A stretch of DNA of 64,000 nt from an uncultured Bacilli bacterium (GTDB taxonomy: Bacteria; Bacillota_I; Bacilli_A; RF39; UBA660). The stretch spans positions 642,637-706,636 of the forward strand of contig CAKORJ010000001.1 of the NCBI GenBank assembly GCA_934101575.1. Reading direction: 5' to 3'. Shown piece after piece: positions 54,043 through 62,258 of this stretch; within the stretch, counting starts at the first letter, position 1, and every line of letters starts with the position of its first letter. Position numbers and translations under genes: made by a program. The notes below the pieces were generated by a model. That model worked only from the letters and a program-made list of their open reading frames with translations. It ran no database searches and was not told the DNA's origin.

Positions 54043-54977
54043 CTCATTATTATATAAATCATAAATATTAAGTAAGTTAAGGCCATTATTATTCCTTTGG
54101 TTCTTCCTATTCTTTGATTGTAGATTGTGAATATATAACATATTATGGTAATTCCTAGAAGGATTAGTACGTCTATTAGGCTTTGACTGTTTACTAATAT
54201 TGGTGATAGTGTACTTGATATTCCTAGGACAAAGAGAATATTAAAGATATTTGACCCTATTACGTTTCCTAAGGCTATGTCTGTTTCTCCTTTTTTGGCT
54301 GCGACTATAGATGTTACTAATTCTGGTAGTGATGTTCCTATAGATACTATGGTTAATCCTACTAGTGTTTCTGATATACCTAGATTTAATGCTATTTGTT
54401 GTGATGATTTTACAACCAGTTCTCCGCCTAGTATAACCGCTGAAAGTCCTAAAACTAACATTAATATGTCTTTTGGAGTTAGTTTATGCTTTTCTTTTAT
54501 TAGTTTCTTTTCTTTACTTGCTGTTAGGATTAAAGAGTAAACATATAGTACTAGAATGCTTAATAATACTAATCCTTCTCCTCTAGTTATAATGTTTAGT
54601 TTATCGCCACTTAAGAATTTATCAAACATCATAGCTATTAATATAAGTGTTGCTAGGATAGAAAATAGGAAATCTTTAGTTATTATTTGTCTACTTGCTT
54701 TTAAACCTTTTACTATGGCACTTATTCCTAGGACTGCTAGTAAGTTAAAAATATTCGATCCTATTATGTTGCTTAATGCTATTTCATTTGAGCCTTTGGT
54801 GGATGCTACTATACTTACTACTGCTTCCGGAGCACTTGTTCCAAATGCTACGACTGTAAGTCCTATTATTAGAGTTGGTATTTTTAATGCTTTGGCTAGA
54901 TTAGAACTTCCTTCGACGAAGTAGTCTGCTCCTTTTATTAAAAGAATAAAACCTATTATTAATAATATATATGTCAT
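54036..54977 (-). CDS. Sodium/calcium exchanger family protein (YrbG-like)
   Basis: 313 aa, about ten membrane helices in two inverted halves. Each carries an alpha repeat: GTSAPEAVVSIVAS with GSNIFN near residue 47-80 and SIGTSLPELVTSIVAA with GNVIGSNIFN near 205-245. The acidic residues of GTSxPE bind Ca or Na. It precedes the amidohydrolase gene by 10 bp in the same direction. Confidence 0.92.
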   Translation of the reverse strand: MTYILLIIGFILLIKGADYFVEGSSNLAKALKIPTLIIGLTVVAFGTSAPEAVVSIVASTKGSNEIALSNIIGSNIFNLLAVLGISAIVKGLKASRQIITKDFLFSILATLILIAMMFDKFLSGDKLNIITRGEGLVLLSILVLYVYSLILTASKEKKLIKEKHKLTPKDILMLVLGLSAVILGGELVVKSSQQIALNLGISETLVGLTIVSIGTSLPELVTSIVAAKKGETDIALGNVIGSNIFNILFVLGISSTLSPILVNSQSLIDVLILLGITIICYIFTIYNQRIGRTKGIIMALTYLIFMIYIIMRA

Positions 54978-54987
54978 AAGCTCTCCT

Positions 54988-56274
54988 TTACACTTTTAAT
55001 CTTGTATAGATTTTAGTTATGTTGTCTTTTAGTTCTTTTTCATCTATATCAATAATTAATTTTTTATTTTCGTATACTACTTTTCCATTTATTATAGTTG
55101 TTTCTATATTGTTTGTTTCGATGTTATGAACTATTTGCGTAATTAAGTCTGGAGTAGGAAATGTTGTTACTTCATCTAAATTTAAGATAATTAAATCTGC
55201 TTGTTTATTTTCTTCGATTGACCCTATTTTGTTTTCTAGATTTAGTGCTTTTGCTCCATTTATGGTAGCCATTTTTAAGACTTCATATGAATCCATTATG
55301 GTTGGATCTTTATACATGGCTTTTTGAAGATCTGCGACTAAGGACATGTGTTTAAATAAATTTAAATTATTTCCACTTCCTTGACCATCTGTTCCTAAGC
55401 AGATATTTATTCCTTGTTTTTTGTAACTTGTTAGATCTGCTACTCCACATCCTAAATTAAGATTACTTACTGGATTTGTTACTATAGAAATGTCTTTTCC
55501 TTTTAGGAGATTTTGATCATCTTCTGCGATAAATGTTCCGTGTGCTAGGATTAGTTTGTGGTTAAGGTAGTTTAGTTTTTGTAATTGTTTTGTTGGTGAT
55601 GTTTGATATTTTTTTGTTAGATCTTTTACTTCTTTTTCGTTTTCTGAGAAGTGCATGTGTATTGGTATATTATATTCTTTTGCTAGATTTAAACATTCTT
55701 TTAAATAATCATTTGTGCATGTATACATGGCATGTGGTGTTACTGTGAATGTTACTAATTCATTGTTTTTATATTCATTTATTAATTTTTTGAAATCTTC
55801 TATTCTATCTAACCCTTCTTTATTTATATCCCCCATTAGGCATCTTGACATTGATATTCTCATATTTGTTTCTGTTATGGCTTTCATTGTTCCTTTCCAA
55901 CCAAAATACATATCATTGGCACATGTTGTTCCTGTTTTTATCATTTCTAGGCATGATAGTAGTGTTGCATAATAAATATCTTCGTCAGTCATTTTGTTTT
56001 CTATAGGCCATATTTTGTTTTCTAACCAATCTTGTAGTGTTAAGTTGTCATTTGTTGCTCTAAATATGCTCATTCCTAAGTGAGTGTGAGCATTTATAAG
56101 TCCTGGCATAACTATTTTATTTTTTGCATTTATTAATTTGTCATATTTTCCTTTGTATTCTGTAGTTATTTCTTTTATTTTATCATTTTCTATTACTATG
56201 TCTAGTTGTTCATATTTATTTTTTCTTTTTTGATCCATGGTTATTACTGTTCCATTTTTTATTACTGTTATCAT
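54988..56274 (-). CDS. mtaD: 5'-Methylthioadenosine/S-adenosylhomocysteine deaminase family amidohydrolase
   Basis: 428 aa. Amidohydrolase-barrel enzyme deaminating purine thioethers. Metal site INAHTHLGMS near 62-71, MHFSENEKEV near 211, LAHGTF near 235, and DGQGSGNNLNLF near 290. The sequence suggests MtaD-type deaminase rather than cytosine deaminase, but substrate is inferred. ATG 56272-56274 is preferred to the ATG two codons earlier because AAAGGAG abuts it. Confidence 0.85.
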   Translation of the reverse strand: MITVIKNGTVITMDQKRKNKYEQLDIVIENDKIKEITTEYKGKYDKLINAKNKIVMPGLINAHTHLGMSIFRATNDNLTLQDWLENKIWPIENKMTDEDIYYATLLSCLEMIKTGTTCANDMYFGWKGTMKAITETNMRISMSRCLMGDINKEGLDRIEDFKKLINEYKNNELVTFTVTPHAMYTCTNDYLKECLNLAKEYNIPIHMHFSENEKEVKDLTKKYQTSPTKQLQKLNYLNHKLILAHGTFIAEDDQNLLKGKDISIVTNPVSNLNLGCGVADLTSYKKQGINICLGTDGQGSGNNLNLFKHMSLVADLQKAMYKDPTIMDSYEVLKMATINGAKALNLENKIGSIEENKQADLIILNLDEVTTFPTPDLITQIVHNIETNNIETTIINGKVVYENKKLIIDIDEKELKDNITKIYTRLKV

Positions 56275-56325
56275 ATTCATTCTCCTTTATGCTTATATTT
56301 TATCATACTTTTAGATATATATTAT

Positions 56326-56350
56326 AAAAAACACTAAAATTAGTGTTTTA
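56326..56350 (-). terminator. Terminator
   Basis: AAACACTA-ATTT-TAGTGTTT and T run on the minus strand, after the small zinc-ribbon gene. Confidence 0.8.
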
Positions 56351-56498
56351 TTCCTGATTTGATCCACAGTGTAGACAATATTTATTTTCTTGATTTATGT
56401 CTTTTCTACATTTTATACAATGCGTTATATTTTTTTGTTTCTATTATTAAATATATGGCTATGCTTATTCTGGCTAGAAATAATAATACTTTTTTCAT
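56348..56498 (-). pseudogene. Small membrane/zinc-ribbon gene with a one-base frameshift in an A7 run
   Basis: ATG 56496-56498 has AAAGGAG six bases upstream. It reads MKKVLLFLARISIAIYLIIE, then AAA codons and a stop after 30 codons. Removing one A from ACAAAAAAAT joins this helix to ITHCIKCRKDI and YCLHCGSNQE, a complete zinc ribbon ending at the terminator. Either sequence error, slippage-type phase variation, or recent decay. It covers most of the 56281-56631 gap. Confidence 0.55.
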
Positions 56499-56637
56499 AT
56501 AATACTCCTTTATGTGTAGAGTATAACTTTTTATTTATGTTTTGTGATTAAAATATTATAATTTGTGTTTTTTTTCGTTTAATTTTTGATTTTATTTTGT
56601 TTTTATTATATAATTTTATTAGTTATGAGGGATGTAT

Positions 56638-57345
56638 ATGATGAACTATTATGAACTTTTAAATGTTGATAGAAAGGCTTCGGAAGATGATATAAAACGT
56701 GCTTATCGTATGATGGCTAAAAAATATCATCCAGATATAAATAAAAGTCCCGAGGCTAGCAAAATCATTGTTAGTTTAAATGAGGCTAAGGATACTTTAC
56801 TAGATCCTGTTAAAAGAAGAGATTATGATGCTTTACTTGATGATATGGCTAATTCTAAACAATATTCTAAGAATAAAAAGGAAACTTATAGCTCTAAAAA
56901 AGATGAATATAAGGAAGCACATTCTGATACTTATGTTACTAGATGGCAATTTTTTGTTAATTATATTAAATTTAGTACAGATAAGGCATTTGTTAAGATT
57001 CTTAAAACTTTACTTGTTGGGATTAGTACAATATTTTTCACTATAATAAAATGGCTTAGTATTGCTATTGCATATATTATTGAGATGGCTGGTGCGCTAA
57101 TTGACTATGTTGCTGTTATTTTGGTTTTTTTAGGAGTAATTTCTCTTATTGTTATGAGAGATGCTACTAGTCCGGATTATATTTCTTTTATGCCGGCGAA
57201 TGCTGAAATGTGTACTTTCTATTTATTACTTTCTTTTGGCGTTGCTGTTTTAAGACTTGTTATTGTTAAGTGTTCTGTTAATCTATTTGTTAAATTTCAA
57301 AGTATTCAAGATAAGATTCTTGTGTCTGTTCTTATGAAGTGGTAA
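56638..57345 (+). CDS. Membrane-anchored J-domain protein
   Basis: 235 aa. N-terminal J domain of about 65 residues with HPDI at ~residue 33 (the HPD needed for DnaK stimulation), then a charged linker, then three membrane helices (~105-130, ~150-175, ~190-215). It could recruit DnaK to the membrane. No G/F or zinc-finger regions, so this is a class III J protein. Start taken as ATG 56638 for spacing to GAGGGA; 56632 is possible. Confidence 0.82.
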   Translation: MMNYYELLNVDRKASEDDIKRAYRMMAKKYHPDINKSPEASKIIVSLNEAKDTLLDPVKRRDYDALLDDMANSKQYSKNKKETYSSKKDEYKEAHSDTYVTRWQFFVNYIKFSTDKAFVKILKTLLVGISTIFFTIIKWLSIAIAYIIEMAGALIDYVAVILVFLGVISLIVMRDATSPDYISFMPANAEMCTFYLLLSFGVAVLRLVIVKCSVNLFVKFQSIQDKILVSVLMKW

Positions 57346-57371
57346 CTTGCTATTTATTGGCAAGTTTTTTT
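57344..57371 (+). terminator. Terminator of the J-domain gene
   Basis: AACTTGC - loop - GCAAGTT and T run, at the stop codon. Confidence 0.8.
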
Positions 57372-57376
57372 GCATT

Positions 57377-57402
57377 TAAAAAACTCACAATGTTGTGAGT
57401 TT
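57377..57402 (-). terminator. Terminator of tRNA-His
   Basis: AAACTCACAA-CA-TTGTGAGTTT and T tail on the minus strand. Confidence 0.8.
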
Positions 57403-57413
57403 GGTTTCCTTAA

Positions 57414-57490
57414 TGGGGCGATATGTGGGGATCGAACCCACGCATACTGGAGCCACAATCCAGCGTGTTAACCACTTCACCAATACCGCC
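57414..57490 (-). tRNA. tRNA-His (GUG)
   Basis: 77 nt on the minus strand with encoded G-1, acceptor GCGGTAT / ATATCGC, discriminator C, anticodon loop TTGTGGC (anticodon GTG), T loop GTTCGATCC and encoded CCA. Confidence 0.95.
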
Positions 57491-57600
57491 ATTTAATTAC
57501 TTCTATAGTTTATCAAAATTTTTGTGTTTTGACAAGTATTTTATTGAATTAATTAGTAAAATACTTTATACTATTAATGTATATGATGGGAGGGTGTTTT

Positions 57601-58839
57601 ATGCCTGATAAGAATGATAGTTTTATTAAAAGATATGGAGTTAACTTTACTGAACAAGAATATGTGGTTAACCCTGCTATTGGTCGTGAGATGGAGATTA
57701 AGCAACTTTCTTTAGTTTTACTTACTCCAGATAAGAGTGCTATTTTAACTGGTAAACCTGGTATTGGTAAAACTGCTATTGTTGAAGGACTGGCTTATTT
57801 AATTCAAAGAAATGAGGTTCCTGATGCTTTAAAGGGTTATACTATTATTAAAGTTGATACTCAAGCTCTTATGGGAACTGTTCAGGAAACTGGTGATTCT
57901 CGTGTTCAAACTTTAATTGATGAGATTCTTGAACATGAAAAATATATTTTATTTATTGATGAAATTCATACTTTAATAAATGCTACTAATGAAACTGCTC
58001 TTGACTTTGCTAATATGTTTAAAACTGGACTTGGTCGTGGAGATTTAAAGGTCATTGGTGCTACTACTTCTGATGAATACGAACGATATATTCTTCGTGA
58101 TAAGGCATTTACTCGTCGTTTTCAAAGAATTGATGTTGCTGAACCTGATCAAGATATGACTACTAAGATTGTTGTGGGTGTTATTCCTCGTATTGAACAT
58201 GCTACTGGTATTAAAATGGCTTATACTCCTTTTATAAGAGAAAAGCTGGCTCGGTTTGTTGTTGAGCTTACTACTGAATATAATCGTGTTTATGAAACTG
58301 CTGGACGTTATCCAGATGTTCCTATTACTTTATTTAGTCAAGCTTTTTCTGAGGCTCTTTTTGATAATAAAAATGTTGTTACTGCAACTCATATTAGAAA
58401 AGCTATTGAGAACTCTAAGGCTGTGTATCCTGATGTTATAAAAAAATATTTAGTGGTATTTGATCAAAAGTTTAAGGATTTACTTGATGATGATAGACGC
58501 GATCATGAGGGATTAATTATTAAAGATAGTAATAATAGTAATAAAAATTCTGATAATAATATAGCTTCTTCTAATTCTGAAGCAGTTAAATCTGAAGCAG
58601 AAGATAACATATCAACAAATAGTGTTAATAACGCTAATCCTTTTAATAAACTTAGGGTTGATGAACAGGAATCTAACTATAGTCCTGTATCTAATTCTAA
58701 TACTTCTAATAATGTAAATGAACCTGCTACAGTAAATAATATTGATAATAAGAGCAATGATGGAAAAATTGATTCTATTAGTGAGCTTAATAATGCTTAT
58801 GATATGATTGTTAATCCTTTTAGTACGGGGAATAATTAG
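57601..58839 (+). CDS. Single-ring ClpA/ClpC-like AAA+ ATPase with low-complexity tail
   Basis: 412 aa from ATG 57601 (GGGAGGGTG upstream; an ATG at 57577 lies before it). It covers only the first Clp AAA+ module: NPAIGREMEIKQL, Walker A LTGKPGIGKTAIVEG near 48, Walker B ILFIDEIHTL near 118, and arginine finger DKAFTRRFQR near 170. There is no Clp N domain, no second AAA+ ring and no ClpP loop. The last ~110 residues are rich in Asn and Ser. The membrane-protein gene next to it starts one base after the stop. It may be a scaffold or specialised unfoldase, not a protease partner. Confidence 0.8.
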   Translation: MPDKNDSFIKRYGVNFTEQEYVVNPAIGREMEIKQLSLVLLTPDKSAILTGKPGIGKTAIVEGLAYLIQRNEVPDALKGYTIIKVDTQALMGTVQETGDSRVQTLIDEILEHEKYILFIDEIHTLINATNETALDFANMFKTGLGRGDLKVIGATTSDEYERYILRDKAFTRRFQRIDVAEPDQDMTTKIVVGVIPRIEHATGIKMAYTPFIREKLARFVVELTTEYNRVYETAGRYPDVPITLFSQAFSEALFDNKNVVTATHIRKAIENSKAVYPDVIKKYLVVFDQKFKDLLDDDRRDHEGLIIKDSNNSNKNSDNNIASSNSEAVKSEAEDNISTNSVNNANPFNKLRVDEQESNYSPVSNSNTSNNVNEPATVNNIDNKSNDGKIDSISELNNAYDMIVNPFSTGNN

Positions 58840-58840
58840 T

Positions 58841-59218
58841 ATGAATTTTGTTAATAACTTGTTTTATTATTTAAAATATATAACTTTTATTATGTTTCTA
58901 TGTGCGGCTATTGTGATATATCCTGGACTTATTCCATTAAAAATGGGTATTTGTCTTTTAGTTCTTCTTATTATTTATTCTATTGTTTCGTTTATTATGT
59001 TTTTTATTAAAAGACCTGGAGAACAATTTAATGTTTTAAATAATATTGTGTTATGTTTTCTTCATATTTATTTTTGTTTTATTGCGTATAAATATCAATC
59101 TATTAGTGGAACTTTAGGAGATATTAATGATTCATATTTTTCTCTTAATTACTTTGTTACTTCTTTATGTTTGTTTACTTTGACTATTAATAAGTTTATT
59201 TTATCTGATAATAAGTAA
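58841..59218 (+). CDS. Small membrane protein coupled to the AAA+ gene
   Basis: 125 aa from ATG 58841, just after the stop of the AAA+ gene, so the two are cotranscribed. Four hydrophobic helices (~12-32, ~37-57, ~70-90, ~105-122) with short loops. No known family. A longer frame starting inside the AAA+ gene is less likely. It may anchor the ATPase. Confidence 0.6.
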   Translation: MNFVNNLFYYLKYITFIMFLCAAIVIYPGLIPLKMGICLLVLLIIYSIVSFIMFFIKRPGEQFNVLNNIVLCFLHIYFCFIAYKYQSISGTLGDINDSYFSLNYFVTSLCLFTLTINKFILSDNK

Positions 59219-59238
59219 AGCTTAGGCTTTATTTTTTT
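59215..59238 (+). terminator. Terminator of the AAA+ operon
   Basis: TAAAGC-TTAG-GCTTTA and T run at the stop codon. Confidence 0.8.
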
Positions 59239-59258
59239 ATAAAAAAACATAGATTTCT

Positions 59259-59762
59259 CTATATTTCTCTTGTTTCTCTAAAAAAATTACTTTTTGGAGG
59301 AAATATTTTTATAAGTATATAAAATACTGTAAATAGTAGTATTCCTATTAATGATGTAGTTAGTTTTGAATCTCTTTGGATTCCTATTAATAAACTTAAA
59401 TAGTTTACTGTGAAACCAAAAAAGGTTCCTCCTATTATTGATATTATTTTTACTATATTGTTTTCATTTTTATTTATGAGATTGTATCCATATTTTATTA
59501 CATATATTACAGACATACTTATAATTATATTTAGTATAAATCCTAGTAGAAAATAATAATTTGTTCCTAACATGGGTATTTCTATTAAACTCCATATTAT
59601 GCTTGGTATGATTGTTATTCCTATTTTGTTAAATATTGTATTTTCTGTTGGAGATAGGAATTTTGTTATTTTGTTTATTGAAAATATTTCATATATATAA
59701 TTTATTAATATTGATAGACCTGTTACAAATAAAAAACCTGTTATCATAAAAAATAAATACAT
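59259..59762 (-). CDS. Hypothetical membrane protein
   Basis: 167 aa from ATG 59760-59762, which has AAGGAGGG at good spacing; an ATG 18 bp earlier contains that site. Five helices with short loops, few charged residues. No family recognised. Confidence 0.6.
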   Translation of the reverse strand: MYLFFMITGFLFVTGLSILINYIYEIFSINKITKFLSPTENTIFNKIGITIIPSIIWSLIEIPMLGTNYYFLLGFILNIIISMSVIYVIKYGYNLINKNENNIVKIISIIGGTFFGFTVNYLSLLIGIQRDSKLTTSLIGILLFTVFYILIKIFPPKSNFFRETREI

Positions 59763-59824
59763 GATAGCCCTCCTTTTCATTCTTGTTAATTATACTATGA
59801 TTCGTTGTTTTAGTAAATCCTTTG

Positions 59825-61030
59825 TTAAAAATTTCTTTGTATTATGTTTTGTTTTATAAAATATCTTATGAACAGTGCTACTATTATGAAGAATACTATT
59901 GATTTTAGACCAAATATTTCTATTCCTAGTGCTATTAAACTTATAAAGCATCCAGTTACTCCGCCAAATAGTGTTATTGAACCTATTGCAGCGCCCATTT
60001 GGGGATCTATTCCCATAAATGTTGATAATAGTATACCTAATGCTGCACCGGATATGAAGGCTGGTCCTATGTTTCCTCCTTTAAATCCTATTGCTAAACA
60101 TAATGATGTTAATACTGCTTTTAAGATAAAAGTATACCACATTGTATTACTATTTAGTGCTTTTTCTACTAGTGATGTATCATTACCACAGAAAAGTGTA
60201 TTTCCTATTAGATATATACATCCTATCATTATTAATGAACCTATTACTATTCTTACATATTCATTTTTAATTTTACTGAATAGTTTTTTTGAGCCGTCTT
60301 GTATTTTATTAAAGATTAATGCAAATATAAGACATATTCCTATTAGGAGTAGTATTGGTATTATTTGTTTTAATCCGTATTCTGCATGATGTATATATAT
60401 TAGATTATCTATAAAGCTGTTTGCTCCTAGGGCAAAACATATGAATCTACTAAATGCCGCGGCTAAGAGAACTGGTAATATATATATTGGTTTTTTTTGG
60501 TTTTTTGAAAAGCATAATTCATAGGCGAATATAGTTCCGGTAAAGGGTGCTCCAAACACTGAGGCAAATAGTGCTGCTACTCCACTTGCTATTATAGTTG
60601 CTCTATTTTTTTTCTTTAAACTGAAAAATTTTGATATATATGATCCTATTCCTCCGCCCATTTTTATAGGAGCTTCCATTCTTCCTACTGCGGCACCTGC
60701 TAAGTGTGATAATGTTGTTGTTACAAACATACTTGGTACCATATAGTCATCTATATCTTCTTCTTTTGTTATTGCTTTATTTATTATTTCTCTACCATCT
60801 TTATTTGTGTTAAATGTTTTATTTAGATACACTATTAATATTCCTATTAGAGGCATAGCTAGTATCACATATGGTATTGCATTTCTTATATTTGTAAATA
60901 TATCTATTGTTTTTATCAATAGTGCTCCTAGAACTCCGCCAGTTATTCCCACAAATGATGCTATTATTACTACAATTAGATATGGTTCTATTTTTTCTAC
61001 AAAACTATCTATTTTTTCTTCGTTTCTCAT
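59825..61030 (-). CDS. ClC-family chloride channel/transporter with unusual selectivity motif
   Basis: 401 aa, about ten helices. Recognisable by GRMEAPIKMGGGIGSYI near residue 130 and the later GFKGGNIGPAFISGAALG near 315. In classical ClC the first motif is GREGPxxQxGG with a gating Glu; here that position is Met and Glu comes one later. It may be a channel rather than proton-coupled. ATG 61028-61030 is preceded by AGGAG; the frame extends further upstream without a ribosome site. Confidence 0.88.
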   Translation of the reverse strand: MRNEEKIDSFVEKIEPYLIVVIIASFVGITGGVLGALLIKTIDIFTNIRNAIPYVILAMPLIGILIVYLNKTFNTNKDGREIINKAITKEEDIDDYMVPSMFVTTTLSHLAGAAVGRMEAPIKMGGGIGSYISKFFSLKKKNRATIIASGVAALFASVFGAPFTGTIFAYELCFSKNQKKPIYILPVLLAAAFSRFICFALGANSFIDNLIYIHHAEYGLKQIIPILLLIGICLIFALIFNKIQDGSKKLFSKIKNEYVRIVIGSLIMIGCIYLIGNTLFCGNDTSLVEKALNSNTMWYTFILKAVLTSLCLAIGFKGGNIGPAFISGAALGILLSTFMGIDPQMGAAIGSITLFGGVTGCFISLIALGIEIFGLKSIVFFIIVALFIRYFIKQNIIQRNF

Positions 61031-61164
61031 ATTATTACTCCTTTTTATTCTAATATGAATATAGCATAATTTTTTTAACAATACAATATTATTTTTTAAT
61101 ATAGGCTAATTCACATACATAGTTATTTGTTTAATCATAATATAATTCAGGAGGAAAAAATGTT

Positions 61165-61605
61165 ATGAATAACTATATTGATTATTATAATTTGATGAAT
61201 AGTTTAAATCAACAAAATGGTAATAGCTCTAGTTATAATAATGGTAACTTGGGGTATGATCTTGATCCTTATGTTGGTTTTACTAGGGGAAATATGTTTA
61301 ATGGTTTATATGATTCTTATATGAATTATAAACCTTATGAAATAAATCCTCAAAATGAGAAACAATATTTACTTTTGATTGTTCAAATGTATGGATTTGC
61401 TGCTCATGATTTAGGACTTTATTTAGATGTATTTCCTAATGATAGCAATGCTATTAAACTTAGAGATAAGTATGTTAATCTTTATAAGCAATCTGTTAAT
61501 GATTATGAAAATAAATATGGGCCTTTAACTCTTAGTAGTGAATTACTTAATTCTAGTCCTTGGAACTGGGATAGTAAAAAATGGCCATGGGAGGGAAATG
61601 CTTAA
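61165..61605 (+). CDS. cotJB: Spore coat protein CotJB with fused CotJA-like segment
   Basis: 146 aa. The C-terminal 90 residues fit CotJB (QYLLLIVQMYGFAAHDLGLYLD near 65-86 and WNWDSKKWPWEG at the end). The N-terminal ~55 residues carry DLDPYVGFTRGNMFNGLYD, a CotJA-like pattern that is usually a separate gene. Forms an inner-coat complex with the manganese catalase CotJC. AGGAGG precedes ATG; overlaps cotJC by one base (TAATG). Likely sigma-E controlled, but no clear promoter is seen. Confidence 0.85.
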   Translation: MNNYIDYYNLMNSLNQQNGNSSSYNNGNLGYDLDPYVGFTRGNMFNGLYDSYMNYKPYEINPQNEKQYLLLIVQMYGFAAHDLGLYLDVFPNDSNAIKLRDKYVNLYKQSVNDYENKYGPLTLSSELLNSSPWNWDSKKWPWEGNA

Positions 61606-62174
61606 TGTGGAAATATGATAAGAAACTTCAATATCCTATTAATATTAAAAAGAAAGATCCTAAATTGGCTAATCTTATTGTTACTCAATATGGAGGTCCT
61701 CAAGGAGAACTTGGTGCTGCTCTTAGATATTTAAATCAAAGATATAGCATGCCTGATGCTAGGGGAAAGGCTTTACTTACTGATATTGGTTCAGAGGAAC
61801 TTGGTCATGTTGAAATGATTTGTTCTATGATTTATCAACTTACTGATGGCATTAGCAAGGAAGAACTTATTAAAGCTGGTTTTGCACCTCATTATGTAGA
61901 ACATGGTCTTGATTTGTTTCCTTCTAGCTCTACTGGCGTAAGTTTTACTACTGATTATATTTCTTCAGTTGGGGATCCTATTGCTAATTTATATGAGGAT
62001 ATGGCTGCGGAACAAAAAGCTAGGACTGTTTATGAGAACTTAATTGATTTAACTGATGATCCTGATGTTATTGGTCCTTTATTATGGCTTAGGCAAAGGG
62101 AAATTGTTCACTTTAATTTATTTAAGGACTTGTGTGATGATTATATTAATAAGGGATACAATAAGAAGAATTAA
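61605..62174 (+). CDS. cotJC: Spore coat manganese catalase CotJC
   Basis: 189 aa. Ferritin-like di-manganese catalase of the spore coat. MWKYDKKLQYPINI starts the protein, with metal ligands in QGELGAALRYLNQRY near 36, the EELGHVEMI helix near 67 and REIVHFNLF near 166. ATG 61605-61607 is translationally coupled to cotJB; an in-frame upstream ATG lies inside cotJB. Detoxifies hydrogen peroxide and strengthens the coat. Confidence 0.93.
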   Translation: MWKYDKKLQYPINIKKKDPKLANLIVTQYGGPQGELGAALRYLNQRYSMPDARGKALLTDIGSEELGHVEMICSMIYQLTDGISKEELIKAGFAPHYVEHGLDLFPSSSTGVSFTTDYISSVGDPIANLYEDMAAEQKARTVYENLIDLTDDPDVIGPLLWLRQREIVHFNLFKDLCDDYINKGYNKKN

Positions 62175-62183
62175 TTTTATATG

Positions 62184-62258
62184 AGTAGGCAATAAAAAAG
62201 ATATGAATAAGCCTCTTTGATAAGAGATATTTATTCATATCCATTGTCTACTTTTTTA
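62184..62258. terminator. Large bidirectional hairpin between cotJC and tyrS
   Basis: GTAGGCAAT pairs with ATTGTCTAC and ATATGAATAA with TTATTCATAT, with A and T runs on both sides. Confidence 0.75.

Noticed and set aside
57601..58839. Complete ClpA/ClpC protease chaperone
   Set aside because: Only one AAA+ module is present and the frame ends in a low-complexity tail; no second ring or ClpP loop exists in any frame.
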